Shown here piece by piece: positions 36,501 through 47,869 of a DNA stretch of 64,000 bases. Position 1 is the stretch's first letter. The number at the start of each line of letters is the position of its first letter. The DNA is from Sapria himalayana. Lineage: Eukaryota; Streptophyta; Magnoliopsida; Malpighiales; Rafflesiaceae. The notes under the pieces were generated by a model that made no database searches, was not told where the DNA came from, and worked only from the letters and a program-made list of their open reading frames with translations. The DNA is taken from contig JAREIK010002415.1 in assembly GCA_029783825.1 (NCBI GenBank), positions 980,506 through 1,044,505 of the forward strand, read 5' to 3'. Made by a program: the position numbers and the translations under genes.

Positions 36501-37539
36501 CAATCCGGCCATCCCAAGTTTTCAGTCTGACTGTGCCGATTCCAACTATCTTACATGGTTGGCTGTTCCCCACCACAGCATGGCCAGCTTCCTTCTTGTC
36601 ATATTTGCTGAACCACTCCAAGTGAGTGCTTATATGGAAGGAAGCACCAGTATCCAGAATCCAAGAATCTGATCTTGCGATCGTTGTGGAGATTACCAAC
36701 ACAAGGTCTTCTCCATCATCAAGATCATCAAAAGTCACAGCAGCAGCAGGTGGGGGGTTAGGTTGACCTTGCTGTTCCAGCCTTTCTCTATTCTTCAGGC
36801 ACTCAGTTTTCCAATGCCCTTTCTATTTATAGTAGTGACAAATGTCACCCTCTTTTGACCTCTTCTGAATCTTATTTCCCTTCTTCTTGAATGGAACAGG
36901 TTGTGGCCTCCTGTTTGTCACCGCTAGTCCAGCAGGATATTGTTCAAGTCTTTCAACCGCAGCTTTCTACCTCATCTCTCTGGAGTGTAGGGCAGCCTGA
37001 ACATCCTCTAGTGTGATCTCCTCCTTTCCCACAATGAGGGATTCAACAAAATTTTCATAAAAAGGAGGAAGAGAAACCAAAAGTAGAAGTGCAGCATCCT
37101 CATCATCCACCTTAGCATCCACCCGTTTAAGGTCCATGAGGATGCTGTTCAAGTCATCCAGATGCTTCTTCAAAGAGGTTCCCTCTTGCGTCCTTAGTGT
37201 GAACAGCCTTCTCTTCAACAGAAGCTTGTTCGTCAATGATTTAGTCATGTACAAAGACTCAAGCTTGAGCCACAGTCCTGCAGTAGATTCCTCATCTGCT
37301 ACCTCAGCAATGACTTCATCCGACAAGCTCAACAGAATGGTGGAGTGTGCTTTCTCTTCACGTCTCCAAGCCTCAACCTCGGTTATTCCAAGAGCAGCAG
37401 TAGTGTGTGGACCGAAGCCTTGAACCAGAGGACTCCAAATATCGAAGTTTTTCAAATGCGCTCGCATTTTAATCTACCACATACTAAACCCATTTCTGCC
37501 GTTGAATTTCTCAATCATGGTGTTTAGGGTTCCAGCCAT
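33539..37539 (-). pseudogene. Copia Z gag-pol polyprotein, inactivated
   Basis: Opens MAGTLNTMIEKFNGRNGFSM at 37539. Gag (UBN2-type) spans 37539-36970, with a zinc knuckle near 36850-36810 reading CHYYK*KGHWKTEC: the second Cys is Tyr and a stop interrupts it. Protease has WILDTGASFHIS near 36665. Integrase has WHMRLAHM and CDHC zinc ligands, HADCWG, RTDNGLEF and QQNGIAER. RT covers 35182-34301 with KTTFLHGDL and the intact catalytic YVDDMLI near 34500. RNase H ends with STEAE and the AKDQVHHERTKHIDVRYHF block. In-frame stops lie at 37474, 36967, 36823, 35521, 34616, 34553, 34301, 34145 and 33848, plus at least one frameshift near 35340. Most stops are TAG or TGA where CAG, CGA or similar is expected. 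It would have made all enzymes for copy-and-paste retrotransposition. Confidence 0.95.
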
Positions 37540-37600
37540 TTCACAGAATATTGCTTGTACAGAATAATCTCAAACCCTAATCAAAAAATCCCAAACCAAA

Positions 37601-37612
37601 GCTCTGATACCA
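37601..37612 (-). other. Copia Z primer-binding site (tRNA-iMet)
   Basis: GCTCTGATACCA is the exact complement of TGGTATCAGAGC, the standard iMet primer site of plant copia elements, two bases from the 5' LTR. Confidence 0.95.
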
Positions 37613-37614
37613 AT

Positions 37615-38166
37615 TGTTGGGCAATCGTGCTTCCACGGATAGTGAGATTAAGAACAGAAAACATAGAAATAACACAAAAACAAGCAATATATATTCTCAA
37701 TCCACAAACATCCACGACAGAAACAAAACGAGAAACCAATACAGCAAATAACGTGGTTCGCTAGTTGCTCAGTACGACTAGCTACCTCCACTAGAAAATA
37801 CTTATGCGTTACAGATTAAAACCAAGAAATAATGTCTTACAGTATGCAGCACGGCAGTCACGAAATCGCGCATAGAGAGAGAGGAGAAGAGATGATGAAT
37901 AGTTCAACCGGGTCAAAAACAGCCGTCCGAAAAATAAATACAAATGTTTTTATACATAAAATAAACAGCCGGTTCATTTAACCGAAGCGGGTCGGATCAT
38001 GGACCGGGCCAGGCTCTGCTCCAAAAATTTCGGTTCACTGACCGGACAGCAGGACCTCCGTTATTGTGCTACTGCTGCATCCCCGGGCTTTTAATATTTC
38101 CTTTCCTGCACTTAAATGAAAATATTAAACCAGATTATTAAGTTAAAACAAATTACATACACAGCA
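37615..38166 (-). repeat. Copia Z 5' LTR
   Basis: Starts TGTTGGGCAATCG, ends TACACAGCA, then the TSD CAAAC. It would carry the element's promoter. Confidence 0.97.
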
Positions 38167-38171
38167 CAAAC

Positions 38172-39290
38172 CATAAAGAATATTTATGTATAATAATAGC
38201 AAGGAAGTGATAGCTCTTTTAATCTTGATACATGAGACAAATTTATATATTAAAACCTAATGTTGAGGTAACTTTAATTATGTGAATATGATACTTACGA
38301 AGCTAAAAGTATGAATATTTTTATAAGTCAATCTATTATGCATATCTTAGATGAGTTGATCTTCAATTGATATGGTAGTTTTTATAAAATGTTATTCTAA
38401 TGATTTCATTTTTAGTATGGGAGTCACGTGTTATTGTGGTCAATGATAATAGGTAAGCCATGAGACACATGCAAATAAAGATGACTCATGAAATGGTGAT
38501 ATTTTTGCGAGTTATTTCTATTATACTAGTGAGATTTGAAAGAAAATTTATATTAATTATGTGAATATGATACTTATGAAGTTCAAAGTAAAAATGCTTT
38601 TAATACCACATTAATTCACATCATTATGACACATGAGATCGAAAAAAAGAATGCACATATGAAGCTACTATCAATAGAAATTAACACGTTATCTAAAAGG
38701 TATGGAATTATGAATGACCTTTGAGTATAAATTTTATTTCAGTGATAAAGTATCAATGGGACAACTATGAGAGGACTAACATTGGGGAGGGCTCAATAGG
38801 TAACAACTATACCTTATATGATAGTAGGACACAACATTTTTAAAAGAATCAAACTTTTATTCTATAATCAAGTATAATAATAATCAAGCAATTTCAACAA
38901 GCCATCATGCATAATGAAATGGTCCAACCTTTATGTGATTGAACTGCATATAGTATCTCTATGTGATTATTATTTGTATAAAAGTTTACTTTACTAATTA
39001 TATGAATCATATACTTGTTGGACTAGTTAGATGAGAGATTCTTGCCCAATGAAATTTTGGGACATTGTTTAATACTAAAAATTAAGCATCATAACAAAGT
39101 TACAATAAATTTAGTATTATTTTAAAAATTATTTAGTTTAGTTAGTCAACTTTCATTTACTTAACATTCATTGAAAAATGGATAATTATATTTTAAGTAG
39201 TTTCAATGACAATTTCTTTTTGCACCTTAATTTGTACTACTTTACTTGTATTATTTTCTTGTATCTTTTATTTAGTATTTTTTTATATAT
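38172..39290 (+). mobile_element. Athila-like LTR of P2, right segment
   Basis: Resumes the P2 LTR after copia Z. It is collinear with about 15490-16720 of P1: GATAGCTCTTTTAATC near 38209, TAGGTAAGCCATGAGACA near 38450, ATTAAGCATCATAACAAAGTT near 39081, and TAGCCACAAATTAATAGAG near 39296. Confidence 0.75.
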
Positions 39291-39320
39291 CTTTTAGCCA
39301 CAAATTAATAGAGTGAAACT

Positions 39321-39339
39321 TTGGCACCGAGCTAACCCC
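39321..39339 (+). other. Probable primer-binding site of P2
   Basis: TTGGCACCGAGCTAACCCC, just after the LTR, is similar to the TGGCGCCG-type primer site common in Athila elements. The P1 copy has a more worn version at 16732-16749. Confidence 0.5.
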
Positions 39340-39388
39340 CTAGGATCCAAAAATTGAGAAAAAAAGAGAAACACTTGAGTAGCATAAG

Positions 39389-39655
39389 ATGAAAGTACAT
39401 AACCAAATTTATGAATATGATGAAGTTTATCTTCTACCAAGTAGTAATTTTTATCTCATACCTAATGACAACTGGAATCAGTTCTATTATCAGAATATAA
39501 TAAGCTATGAAAATCTAAGATTTGGAAGTCCTAAAGTGATTGTATTTGATAGCCCTTATTCAACCTTTAGATTTTCATTTGAAGATAAAATCATTACATT
39601 GCTTATTAAGACAAGAAGAGAAAATAGAATAAGTAGAGCAAGTAAGACAACTTGA
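39389..39655 (+). pseudogene. Athila-like gag N-terminal fragment (P2)
   Basis: An 88-codon open frame beginning MKVHNQIYEYDEVYLLPSSN. The motif YDEVYLLPSSNFYLIPND is shared with broken copies at 16829 and 51220-51350, each just downstream of the LTR of this family. That supports it as true element coding sequence. I cannot assign a biochemical role to the segment. It stops at 39655, and the pol genes that should follow are absent: 39813 onward already resembles the 3' part of the element. Confidence 0.65.
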
Positions 39656-39812
39656 AATGAGATTTGAAGATATTAACTTGGGTATGTTTGAAGAAAGTGC
39701 TATATTAGAATTTCCAACGATTGAAATGAATATATTATTTGTGAGAAAATGGACAAAAATGATGTAGGAGCTATGACACATTATAATGTCACAGCCAAAA
39801 CAAAAAAAAAAT

Positions 39813-40250
39813 AGGCATTCAATACCTTCAATCTATGTGGAAAACTATTAAGGTAGTTTTCTATATAGTATTATTAGCAAACATAAAAAATATAAGGAGA
39901 AAGGAAGTAAAAAACCACATAGAGAAAGTGACATGGATGATAGAGATTATAGACAAAGGCAATGTTTTAGTGAAGACTTAGTTATTGTTGTTAAATGTAG
40001 CAGTGCATGGGAGGCAACCCAAAGAGTTTTTATTTATGTTATGTGATGAAATAAGTTAGAAAAAATAGGCATTCAATACCTTCAATCTATGTGGAAAACT
40101 ATTATAGGTAGTTTTCTATATATTATTATTAGCAAACATAAAAAATACAAGGAGAAAGGAAGAAAAAAATCACATAGAGAATTTGACATGGACGATAGAG
40201 ATTATAGACAAAGGGAATGTTTTGGTGAAGACTTAGTTATTGTTGTTAAG
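39813..40250 (+). repeat. Tandem duplication, about 255-264 bp, in P2
   Basis: Copy one starts at 39813 and copy two at 40077 (AGGCATTCAATACCTTCAAT in both). Both run through TATGTGGAAAACTATTA, AGCAAACATAAAAAAT and AGACTTAGTTATTGTTGTTA (39976 and 40231). Between them lies GCATGGGAGGCAACCCAA (about 40005), reading AWEATQ, similar to a segment I associate with the end of Athila pol. Confidence 0.85.
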
Positions 40251-40599
40251 TTACAGATTCAAATCTAACTATGATTCTAACCAAATCATACTCAAATTCG
40301 AGACCATCATCCAATGCCATGACTTTCAAAAAAATTATAAAACACATGAAGTCATGACTTTGTGTAGTTATTTTAGCAGACTAACTAGTGAAAACCTCAA
40401 ATTCCAAAAAATTTCCCCTTTTCAGATACCCGAAATCAGAACTTCAAAGATCTAAGATTTGATTGTTGCAATGAAAAAAACTTGCATTTGAAGTTTAGAG
40501 AGAAGGGCAGCACTGCATAGACAAGCAACAAGGGTAAAGGCAAGTGGTCATAGTTAAGCACTAATAAATTTTCATAGAAATCCATGGTGCACATAGCAA

Positions 40600-40900
40600 C
40601 TTTTCTAATAGAGATAGGCTAAAAGTTGTTGACATCCATTCTCACAAAGAAAAGCATCATAAGAGAGTAGAGTTTCATGGAATATATTCCTCCTTTTCAG
40701 CAAATCATATATAAGAATACTTTGTTTATGTCCATAATAAAAGGAAGAATACTTTGTTTGTAGAAGAATTTTATGCCAACCTAGAGGATAGACAAGAAAA
40801 GAAATATTACTTGAAAAGAATTGAGTATATTTTAATAAAGAAATTATTACTGAATTACTTGGATAGCAAGGAGACAGGGATAACCTAACCTTTAAATCTC
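40600..40900 (+). pseudogene. 3' ORF relic with EFYANL motif (P2)
   Basis: The plus strand reads VEEFYANLEDRQEKKYYLKR (about 40761-40820). It resembles the V(R/K)EFYANL segment of the plant transposon protein domain found in 3' ORFs of Athila-type and related retrotransposons, whose role is unknown. Reading continues in frame to about LLNYLDSKE and then meets stops. The minus-strand open frame over the same bases is a shadow. Confidence 0.6.
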
Positions 40901-43098
40901 TAAAAATACAACTCAATTTCAATGTAATCATTAATATATTGATGAATGGTAAATGATAATTAATAGTAACATAAAAAAGTGCATGTAAATATTTGATGTG
41001 CAGAGAACTCATGAAGATGAGTAAATTATGACTATATTTAATTTGCTATTTTTTACATCTACAACTCATGTCTCAAAAGTTACATAAGATAGGACAATTC
41101 TATTTTATGTCATATTGATCGGTTTTGATTAGATGTTGGAAACATACATGAGAAGTCCATTTTTAATTATCAATATAGTTAATTTTTTTGGCTTAATAAT
41201 TCACTATTTCTTGATTATGTTATTATGCCAAGTCAAAAATGTGATGAATGATGCTCAAGGGCAAACCCCCTTGTAATTTTAGGCATTATAAGAGGGCTTG
41301 ATGACCATCATTTCCCAAGGGAATAATCAATGGATATTAAGCATAGATGACCATGCTTTTCCAAATCCTACATAGAATCTATGGAAAGAAATTAGGAAAT
41401 ACAAGAAGAAGAGAAAGCCAACATTTAGAATTCTTTGGCTACATAAAGAAGTTTCATGAGTGATACTTTTAATGTTTTAAAAAATATGTAGTTATAAGAC
41501 AAAAAGAGGGAGGGATGTTTGAAAAGGGATTACAAAACCTTCATAGAAAAATAGTAGAAGAAGCTAAAAAAATAAGTTACAGTGTGAGAAGTACACTTCA
41601 AAAGAATGGGATGTTTTTCATGACCTAAAAGGAGTTTGAAAATAAGATTTATGAACTCTTAGAAGAATGGATGAAATGAGTAGAGACAATAGTGATAGGT
41701 AGTGTTGAATTGTTTGAGAGGCAATATGAGTCCATTATAATGAAATGGAAGAGAATAATGGCCATGAGAGATGAAAGAATTAAATGTGACATACAATATC
41801 ATGAGAACTAGTAGATTGAAGGAATTGGAAAAAATACTAAGAACCAGAAACAATTGCATTTTCAATGGGATCTTTAAAAGGCTTATTGGGCTCCATTGGA
41901 AAAAGACTAGAGGTGTTGCATAATATTGTGGTGAAGATGTTAGATTGGTGAAGATATTTGATTGGCATTTGCTCTCTATAGTACAAAGTCATGACATTGG
42001 AAATGTATCGACTAGAATAAATGCTCTATGGAATGAAAAGGCATGACAAAAAATAATACCATGACTCAAAATACTTGGTATTTTGATTATGTATCAAATA
42101 ACTCATATCTCTAAAAATTACAAGGACCAATTGTACTAGTGTTGTACTTAACTACCATGATGGGAAAATAGTATCATGACCATAATATATTTTAGAGATA
42201 GAATGGCCATCTCTCCAAAAACATCTCTCAGCCATGATGAATATTTTGAATAGAGAAATACTTGGGTCTACTCATGATCTGTGGTATAGTCATGACATAC
42301 AAAGAATATCACAACTATTTTTTGTAGAGTTGCGGCTAAGAAAAAGATGAAGTAAATACTCAAGAATAAGTTTAGAAGGTATAACTAAATTGTGATAAGA
42401 AAATTATCATGAATCTCCAGTATTTTTTTTCAAGCTTTTACTCCAATATTTTTTTTTTCATACAAAATCACTATGATTTTACTAACATTTTTCAACTTTT
42501 CTCAAAATAAAAATTTAAAGAAATCACTATAATTAATACTAGAATAAGTACAAACATAAAAAAACATATTTACAAATGATCCAAAAAAGTTAGTACATGG
42601 AGTGCCAAACAAACTCCTACACTATAGGTATTGCTCATCCTCTAGCAATGAATCTCCCTCTAAACATTCTTATTAAAAGAAGATGTACATATCTAGGATA
42701 ATTATGATTAGGTTTGAGTATTTTGATAGACTTTTGTCATGAAAAGAATGAGATCTAAAATTTTGGAATTTATTATGAATAGGTCCTAGTGCAATGTATT
42801 TATTCAACAAATAATGCAAAAAAAAAAGTTTCCTTCTAATAAGCACTATGTTTAATGTCCATAGCTATATCTTTATTTTATTTCCAATTTAATTAGTAAC
42901 TTTAGCTATCCAAGCCATCTTCTCTATATAATCATTCTTTTTAGCTTGTCTTCTTAATTTATTTTTCAGCATTATGTAATTTATCAATTTATCTCTTTTG
43001 GGATATTCTACCTTGAATGTCATGACTTTGGAAATGGTCAAGACATCATTTTTTATGGCTTCTTTGGAAAATATCGTGATTCTTTGTATGGCCGCATC
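40901..43098. other. Convergent 3' regions of P2 (plus) and M1 (minus)
   Basis: Decayed Athila-like 3' sequence without readable domains, containing CATGAC-rich words at 41980-42310 and 43020-43090. Plus-strand character (P2) fades near 42400. Near 42825-42850 is a TTCCTTCTAATAAGCACTATG block like those near 30035 (CTTCCCAAGTAGTACTATG) and 47000, on the 3' side of minus-strand relics. The two elements therefore appear to meet tail to tail around 42.4-42.7 kb. Confidence 0.4.
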
Positions 43099-43111
43099 TT
43101 GTGAAATTACT

Positions 43112-43138
43112 CTATTTTTTTTTTGACAAGTAATAAGA
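43112..43138 (-). mobile_element. 27-bp LINE stub with 13-bp TSD
   Basis: The insert is a run of ten T followed by GACAAGTAATAAGA, after CTA. On the minus strand it ends ...TTACTTGTC plus poly(A), the 3' tail typical of plant L1 LINEs; compare the LINE B tail at 58232 (poly-T then GATAAGTAATA). It is flanked by TTGTGAAATTACT (43099-43111) and TTGTGGAATTACT (43139-43151), a 13-bp duplication with one mismatch. It reads as a LINE insertion truncated to little more than its tail, inside relic M1. Confidence 0.75.
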
Positions 43139-43689
43139 TTGTGGAATTACTAACCGAATCATATGAGTTATGGCTTTACCTTGTATCACATCATTGTTCC
43201 AGCAGGTAAAGTCATGGCATCCATTGAAGTCACACTGACCTCAAGTTTTTTTATAATACTTTAATCATTTCCCCATTTACTTTAAACTCTATTTCATCTT
43301 CTGATTTCATTGTAACTGCCACATATGGCATCACAACAATGATTATAAATAGTACATGCTTCCAAGCCTTCAGATCTCCTACAAAAAACTTGGAGATGAG
43401 AATTAAAAAGCAATACTTGTCTTCTACTTGGAACTCCTTCCTCTGTAAATTCTTATCATGCTATTTTTTTTTGTTTTATCTTTTAAACTTTGAGTATTAT
43501 CATAAGCTTCATAACCGAATTCTTCTAGTTCACTCATCTAAAGAAATCTTTTTTCTTACATCTCGCACCTCATAGTTCATCTATTTTATTGTCCATCATG
43601 TTTGATATTTAATTTTGGCTGAAAAATGATAACCTATTATAATAATGAGTATGTAAGGAAATATAAAAGGGATGTCTTGATCACCATTC

Positions 43690-44330
43690 TATAAGCCCAC
43701 AATGCTTTCTCTAATCTTCGAGACTAATCTTTTTTTTGATGGATTCATTATCTTTCCCAGTATATTCTTGATCTCCATATTATATATTTTTCTTACCCAT
43801 TTGTCTATGAATATATATGGGAGTCCACTCTTATGTCTAGTCCCATACTTGGCTAAATAGTCTCCAAACATATTATTACAAAAAAAGACTTTCATTATTA
43901 CTTATGATACATCATGGTGTGCCAAACCATATAAAAATATTACTACATAAGAAACTCATAACTATCTTTGCATCATTCTTTCATTAAAATATTGCTTCAA
44001 TCCATTTAGATACATAATACATTATTAATAGTATATACTCCTTACCAAAGGATACAAGAAATGTTTTCTTAAAATCTATCCCCTACAGATCAAAAATTTT
44101 CACTTCAATGATATCATTGAGTGGCATCTCGTTCTACCTTTGATACGTTGCCCAATCTTTAGCATTTATAACATCATCGCACTATATTCTAACCATTTCT
44201 GAAAAATGAAAGCCAAAAAAAATATGGATTGCAATATCTTTTGGGCAAACTTATTACCTTTGAAATGGACTCTATAAGGTGAAGATTGTCATTTGTGAAT
44301 AATCTCCATTTGTTCTTCTTTTGGCATATA
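43690..44330 (-). pseudogene. Athila-like integrase relic (M1)
   Basis: Minus-strand translation near 44140-44000 reads NEMPLNDIIEVKIFDL*GID, matching NEMPLN.ILEVEIFDVWGIDFMGPFP. It then gives FGKEYILL and YYVSKWIEAI, matching FGN.YILVAVDYVSKWVEAI. Further on are VMSFL and IISNNES, where the second catalytic Asp of IISDGGTHF is Asn. The 43895-43689 frame (YLAKYGTRHK..., then NPSKKRLVSKIRESIVGL) follows LLKKYGVRHK...NPSRKDWS.KLDDALWAY. Integrase would have inserted the element's cDNA. Stops and substitutions make it dead. Confidence 0.85.
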
Positions 44331-45079
44331 TCTTCTTATGACTTTATTTTCACATCTTCTAAAATATAGTGGATCATCTCGTAAATAATTTCTTATGTCT
44401 TGCATAAACTTTTTTTTTAGGTGTGATGTGAGAGGGATGGAAAAATACCACATGCTATATGATTAACAAAATCAATATACCAAAGCACATGAGTTTTCAA
44501 CTTCAAAATATGCTCATTTGAGAAGTTCTTCAAAACTTCAACTTTTACACCATCATTCCCATCAAATTTAAAGTGAGATTAATAGTTAGCTATCACATTA
44601 TCACTTATTCCATTAAATACTACTTTCTTTGCTATCACATTATCACTCATTGGAGTTGTATCGAATTTCAAGTGAGAAGTTCTTATCATTTATTTCTACA
44701 ACAAATTCTTGGTGAAACAAGATACATCATATTAGTTTCAAAGTTGCTACTTTCTTTGCCATTAAATACTACATCACTACACAGTCCATTTAAATCACTA
44801 CATATTCCTCTAAAAAAATATATTTGAAAATTGTCACATGAAAACATCATGGCTAACATTTTTTTTAGTGTTTATGTAATTTATTTGAGCTTTATTCAAT
44901 ATCTACTAAAATTTGAAATGGCTCTAAAGATTTTGTTTTTTTTGCTCCCTCAATACAACTCCAAGAGTATATGTGCTTGTATCACACTATAAAAAATGGC
45001 TCATCTCATTGTAGTGTCGATAAGATCAGATTTTTTATCAACTTTTTCTTTAGCTATTCAAGGGTATCAGAACATTCTT

Positions 45080-45840
45080 TATCATAGCTGAAAATCTCTT
45101 CTTTCTCTAATAGAATGCAGAAGGGTTTAATTGTGTTTGAGAAGTTATTAATAAATCTCTAGCAGAACCAGACATGCCCAAGAAAATAATGCACATCCTT
45201 TATAGTTGAAGGATGAGGATATATTTTTATTACTGAAATATTCATGTTATCTACTTCCAATCTTCTATCAAATACTGAATGTACTAGTTCAATTTATTCC
45301 TTTATTATAAAATGATATCTCTCCTAGTAAGTACCATTTTTTTATTTATATCTATTAGATATCACTTCCAACTTTTTCAAACAACTTTAAAAAGAATATC
45401 CACGCATATGAAAGATATCCATAAATATATCTATGATTTCCTCATTGAGGTAAACAAATATTATATTCATATATCTCTAAAATATGGCTGATGCATTACA
45501 AAGACCAAGTTGTATAATCTAGAATGCAAAGGTTCTATATAGGCAAGTGAAAGTGATTTTTTCTTGGTCTACTAGGACAATCAAAATTTGATGGTATCCC
45601 AAATAACAATCTAGAAGGAAATAGAAAGTATGCCCTAATATTCTATTCATGATTTGCTATATGAATGATAGTAGTAGTGATCCTTTTTTCGTTTCCTTGT
45701 TCAATTTTAGTAATACACACATATGTGCCATCTAGTAGTTACTCATGTTGAGAATTCTTCATCATTCATGGTTTTCACTACTATCAAACATATTTTTGTG
45801 CCACATTGTGGATCAAACTAACTCAAGGACTATCTAATAT
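45080..45840 (-). pseudogene. Athila-like reverse transcriptase relic (M1)
   Basis: Minus strand, in order: NRILGHTFYFLLDCYLGYHQ (about 45670-45610) matching ERLAGH..FCFLDGYSGYNQI; DQEKITFTCLYRTFAF matching DQEKTTFTCPFGTFAY; LGLCNASA matching FGLCNAPATFQRCM; FVYLNEEIIDIFMDIF matching F.D..E.FIEVFMDDFSV, where the second Asp of the DD pair is now Ile; then HPSTIKDVHYFLGH matching PP.TSVKGIRSFLGHAGFYRRFI. This family-defining run identifies an Athila/Tat-type Ty3/gypsy element. Stops break the frame. Confidence 0.9.
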
Positions 45841-46289
45841 GATATAAATGATCTTTGTATTAAGTCATTTCACAATTGTATTATTTATAAGTGCAAACAT
45901 GCATTTCTTCAGATTCTATATTATATCTTATGGTACACCAATGATAAACTTCTCTCTTTATTAGTGCAAGTTGTTCACTTTTACTTTAACCAAGTCTATT
46001 CTGATCCTTTTCCATGTCAATGCTTTTTTTTGTCACCGGTAGTAATGCTAGATTATTGTCTTCCAATGATTTTTTTTGTCTACCTAGTAGGAATATTCAT
46101 GATATTGTGGTTGTTCTAGACTTTTATTTGGTAAACCTTCTTTATTTTGAACATAAAAAGATGATAATATTGATGAAAATCATTGTTCAATCAGAAATAC
46201 CAACCACTAGATTAAAATGTTCATCTCTTAGGCCTCCAAATTTTTGATTCTAGAGGTTTTAACTTAATCCCAAATGTTTCTCTCATGTA

Positions 46290-46560
46290 AGTTTTGGTGG
46301 CTATAAAATATACAAAAAGAAAAGCTTAAAACAAAATATAAATGCAATATAATAGCATCAATAATATATTATGATTTGAGAGTATGCCAAAACTATTATT
46401 AATTGATACAATCCTAATATTTTGTTAGACAAGGATCTCTCATCCAACATAGTTTCACAGATATATGGGTCATATAAGTAATAAAGTAGTTATAAGTCTA
46501 AATGTTAATCTCACAAGGATTATATAGGTAGTTTAATCAACCATTAGTAAACTAATAGGC
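46290..46560 (-). mobile_element. Athila-like LTR fragment between M1 and M2
   Basis: The CATCCAACATAGTTTCACAGATATATGGGTCATATAAGTAATAAAG region (46440-46490) and TCTCACAAGGATTATATAGGTAGTT (46510-46535) match 51680-51780 of the L5 LTR, in the same minus orientation. It lies 5' of M1 and 3' of M2, so it could be one LTR shared by both, or two fused ones. The rest of the LTR is missing or too worn to follow; 46561-46960 is unassigned. Confidence 0.5.
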
Positions 46561-46959
46561 AATAGAGTTGAAAAAATATAATTAACTTTCAAAAAGATAC
46601 TCAGACTCTAGGATTTGCTCACTTCCTTTTGCATGATAATGTTAATCTCATGTGTCCTCTTGGCATACAAAGTGATCATCATCTTACTACTATTACAATC
46701 AAGAATGATATTCTCATTATTTATCTCTCGACATTTTAATATTGAAGTTGCATGTCATTGTGTGCAAGGGTCATTTGCACATATACTCCTTTCATAAGTA
46801 TTTGTAATGACTATGTTTGAGTATCAAGTATCTCTAGATACTAGAATTGCTTCTATTTTTGGACATATAAATAAGTCTTAGAGGGTGTTGAATTCAATGA
46901 CTAAATGTTGTAGGTGTAAACAAATTTGTATGAATAAGTATATTTATTTGATCACACCA

Positions 46960-47500
46960 TGCACACAATAAAATTAGGTTGTCTTCCAGGTAGTGTTATA
47001 CTTAACATCCATATCTAGACTATCATAGAGGTGTTACCACAATTGGTGATCTCAGTTGTTCATTTTAACTTCACTTTATAATCTATCACTTCTTCTTTTC
47101 TTGTAAAGATTTCTTTCAGTGTTGAATCATATTCTATGTTTTCTCCATTGAGGGTTCCTTCTTTTCTTTCTTTTTCTTAGGATGCCATGGATTTTTGGAT
47201 CACGTCTTCATTCTCTCTAGATGCCATGAAATTTAGGATAGTCATGACTTTTTGTTTGGATACACTTCTAGATTTTTCTTTACAGAACGCAAAGTCATAG
47301 CATTGAGCTTTGTCATAGCTTTTTGTTGGGCTACACTCTAGTAGTTTCTTTATTGAACTCGAATGTAATGGTATTAGTCAAAACTACAACTTTCATTATT
47401 GCCCCTACTTATTTTTCAACTTCTTTCAACTCTTCCAGAAGTGTTGTTGAAGTTGCTAATACTTCACCGTTTGTCTATTTACATTGAATTTTTCTCAATT
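46960..47500 (-). other. 3' region of Athila-like relic M2
   Basis: Contains a worn TTGTCTTCCAGGTAGTGTTATACTTAACATCC block (near 46980) like those at 30035 and 42825, and CATGAC/CATAGC words at 47190-47480. No domain is readable. Confidence 0.45.
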
Positions 47501-47869
47501 TTATAATGTTACTATGACAGTATGACTACCGTCACTACCCCAAAATGGGTCATGCCCATAATTACAAATGATCTTACCTCTAAGAATTCAACTTCCCTGA
47601 CAATAACCTAAGTAGAGAGTAAAAAACCAAAATGTCCTCACCAATTTTGGAATATTTTATTTGTAGATTTTTATCATGCCACCTTTTTATTTTATCTTTG
47701 TAAATCTATGAATTAGTATATACTTCATTCCTTAATTCTTCTAGTTTACTCATCTATAGAAGTCTTCTTTCTTTTGCATATTTCATGTCTTAGTTCAATT
47801 GCATAATTCCCATCATACTCAATGTTCAAGTTTTACTGACAAATTAATGAAAATAAGTCGATATAAAGA

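Larger units (their letters stand above)
32919..38166 (-). mobile_element. Ty1/copia retrotransposon Z, nearly complete, TSD CAAAC
   Basis: A 5248-bp minus-strand element of the Tnt1-like (Tork-type) group. LTRs of 550 and 552 bp (32919-33468 and 37615-38166) begin TG and end CA. A perfect 5-bp target duplication CAAAC lies at 32914-32918 and 38167-38171. The primer-binding site for tRNA-iMet (complement 37601-37612) is two bases from the 5' LTR, and a polypurine tract (complement 33469-33479) abuts the 3' LTR. One gag-pol region with protease, integrase, RT and RNase H in copia order runs 37539 to 33539. The LTRs differ at about 30-40 of 550 positions by eye (about 6 percent), so it is the youngest large element here, yet its coding region is broken. 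It is nested in the P2 LTR. Confidence 0.97.

Noticed and set aside
40605..41012. 135-codon minus-strand open frame
   Set aside because: It is antisense to the EFYANL-bearing plus-strand relic of P2, which explains the sequence better.
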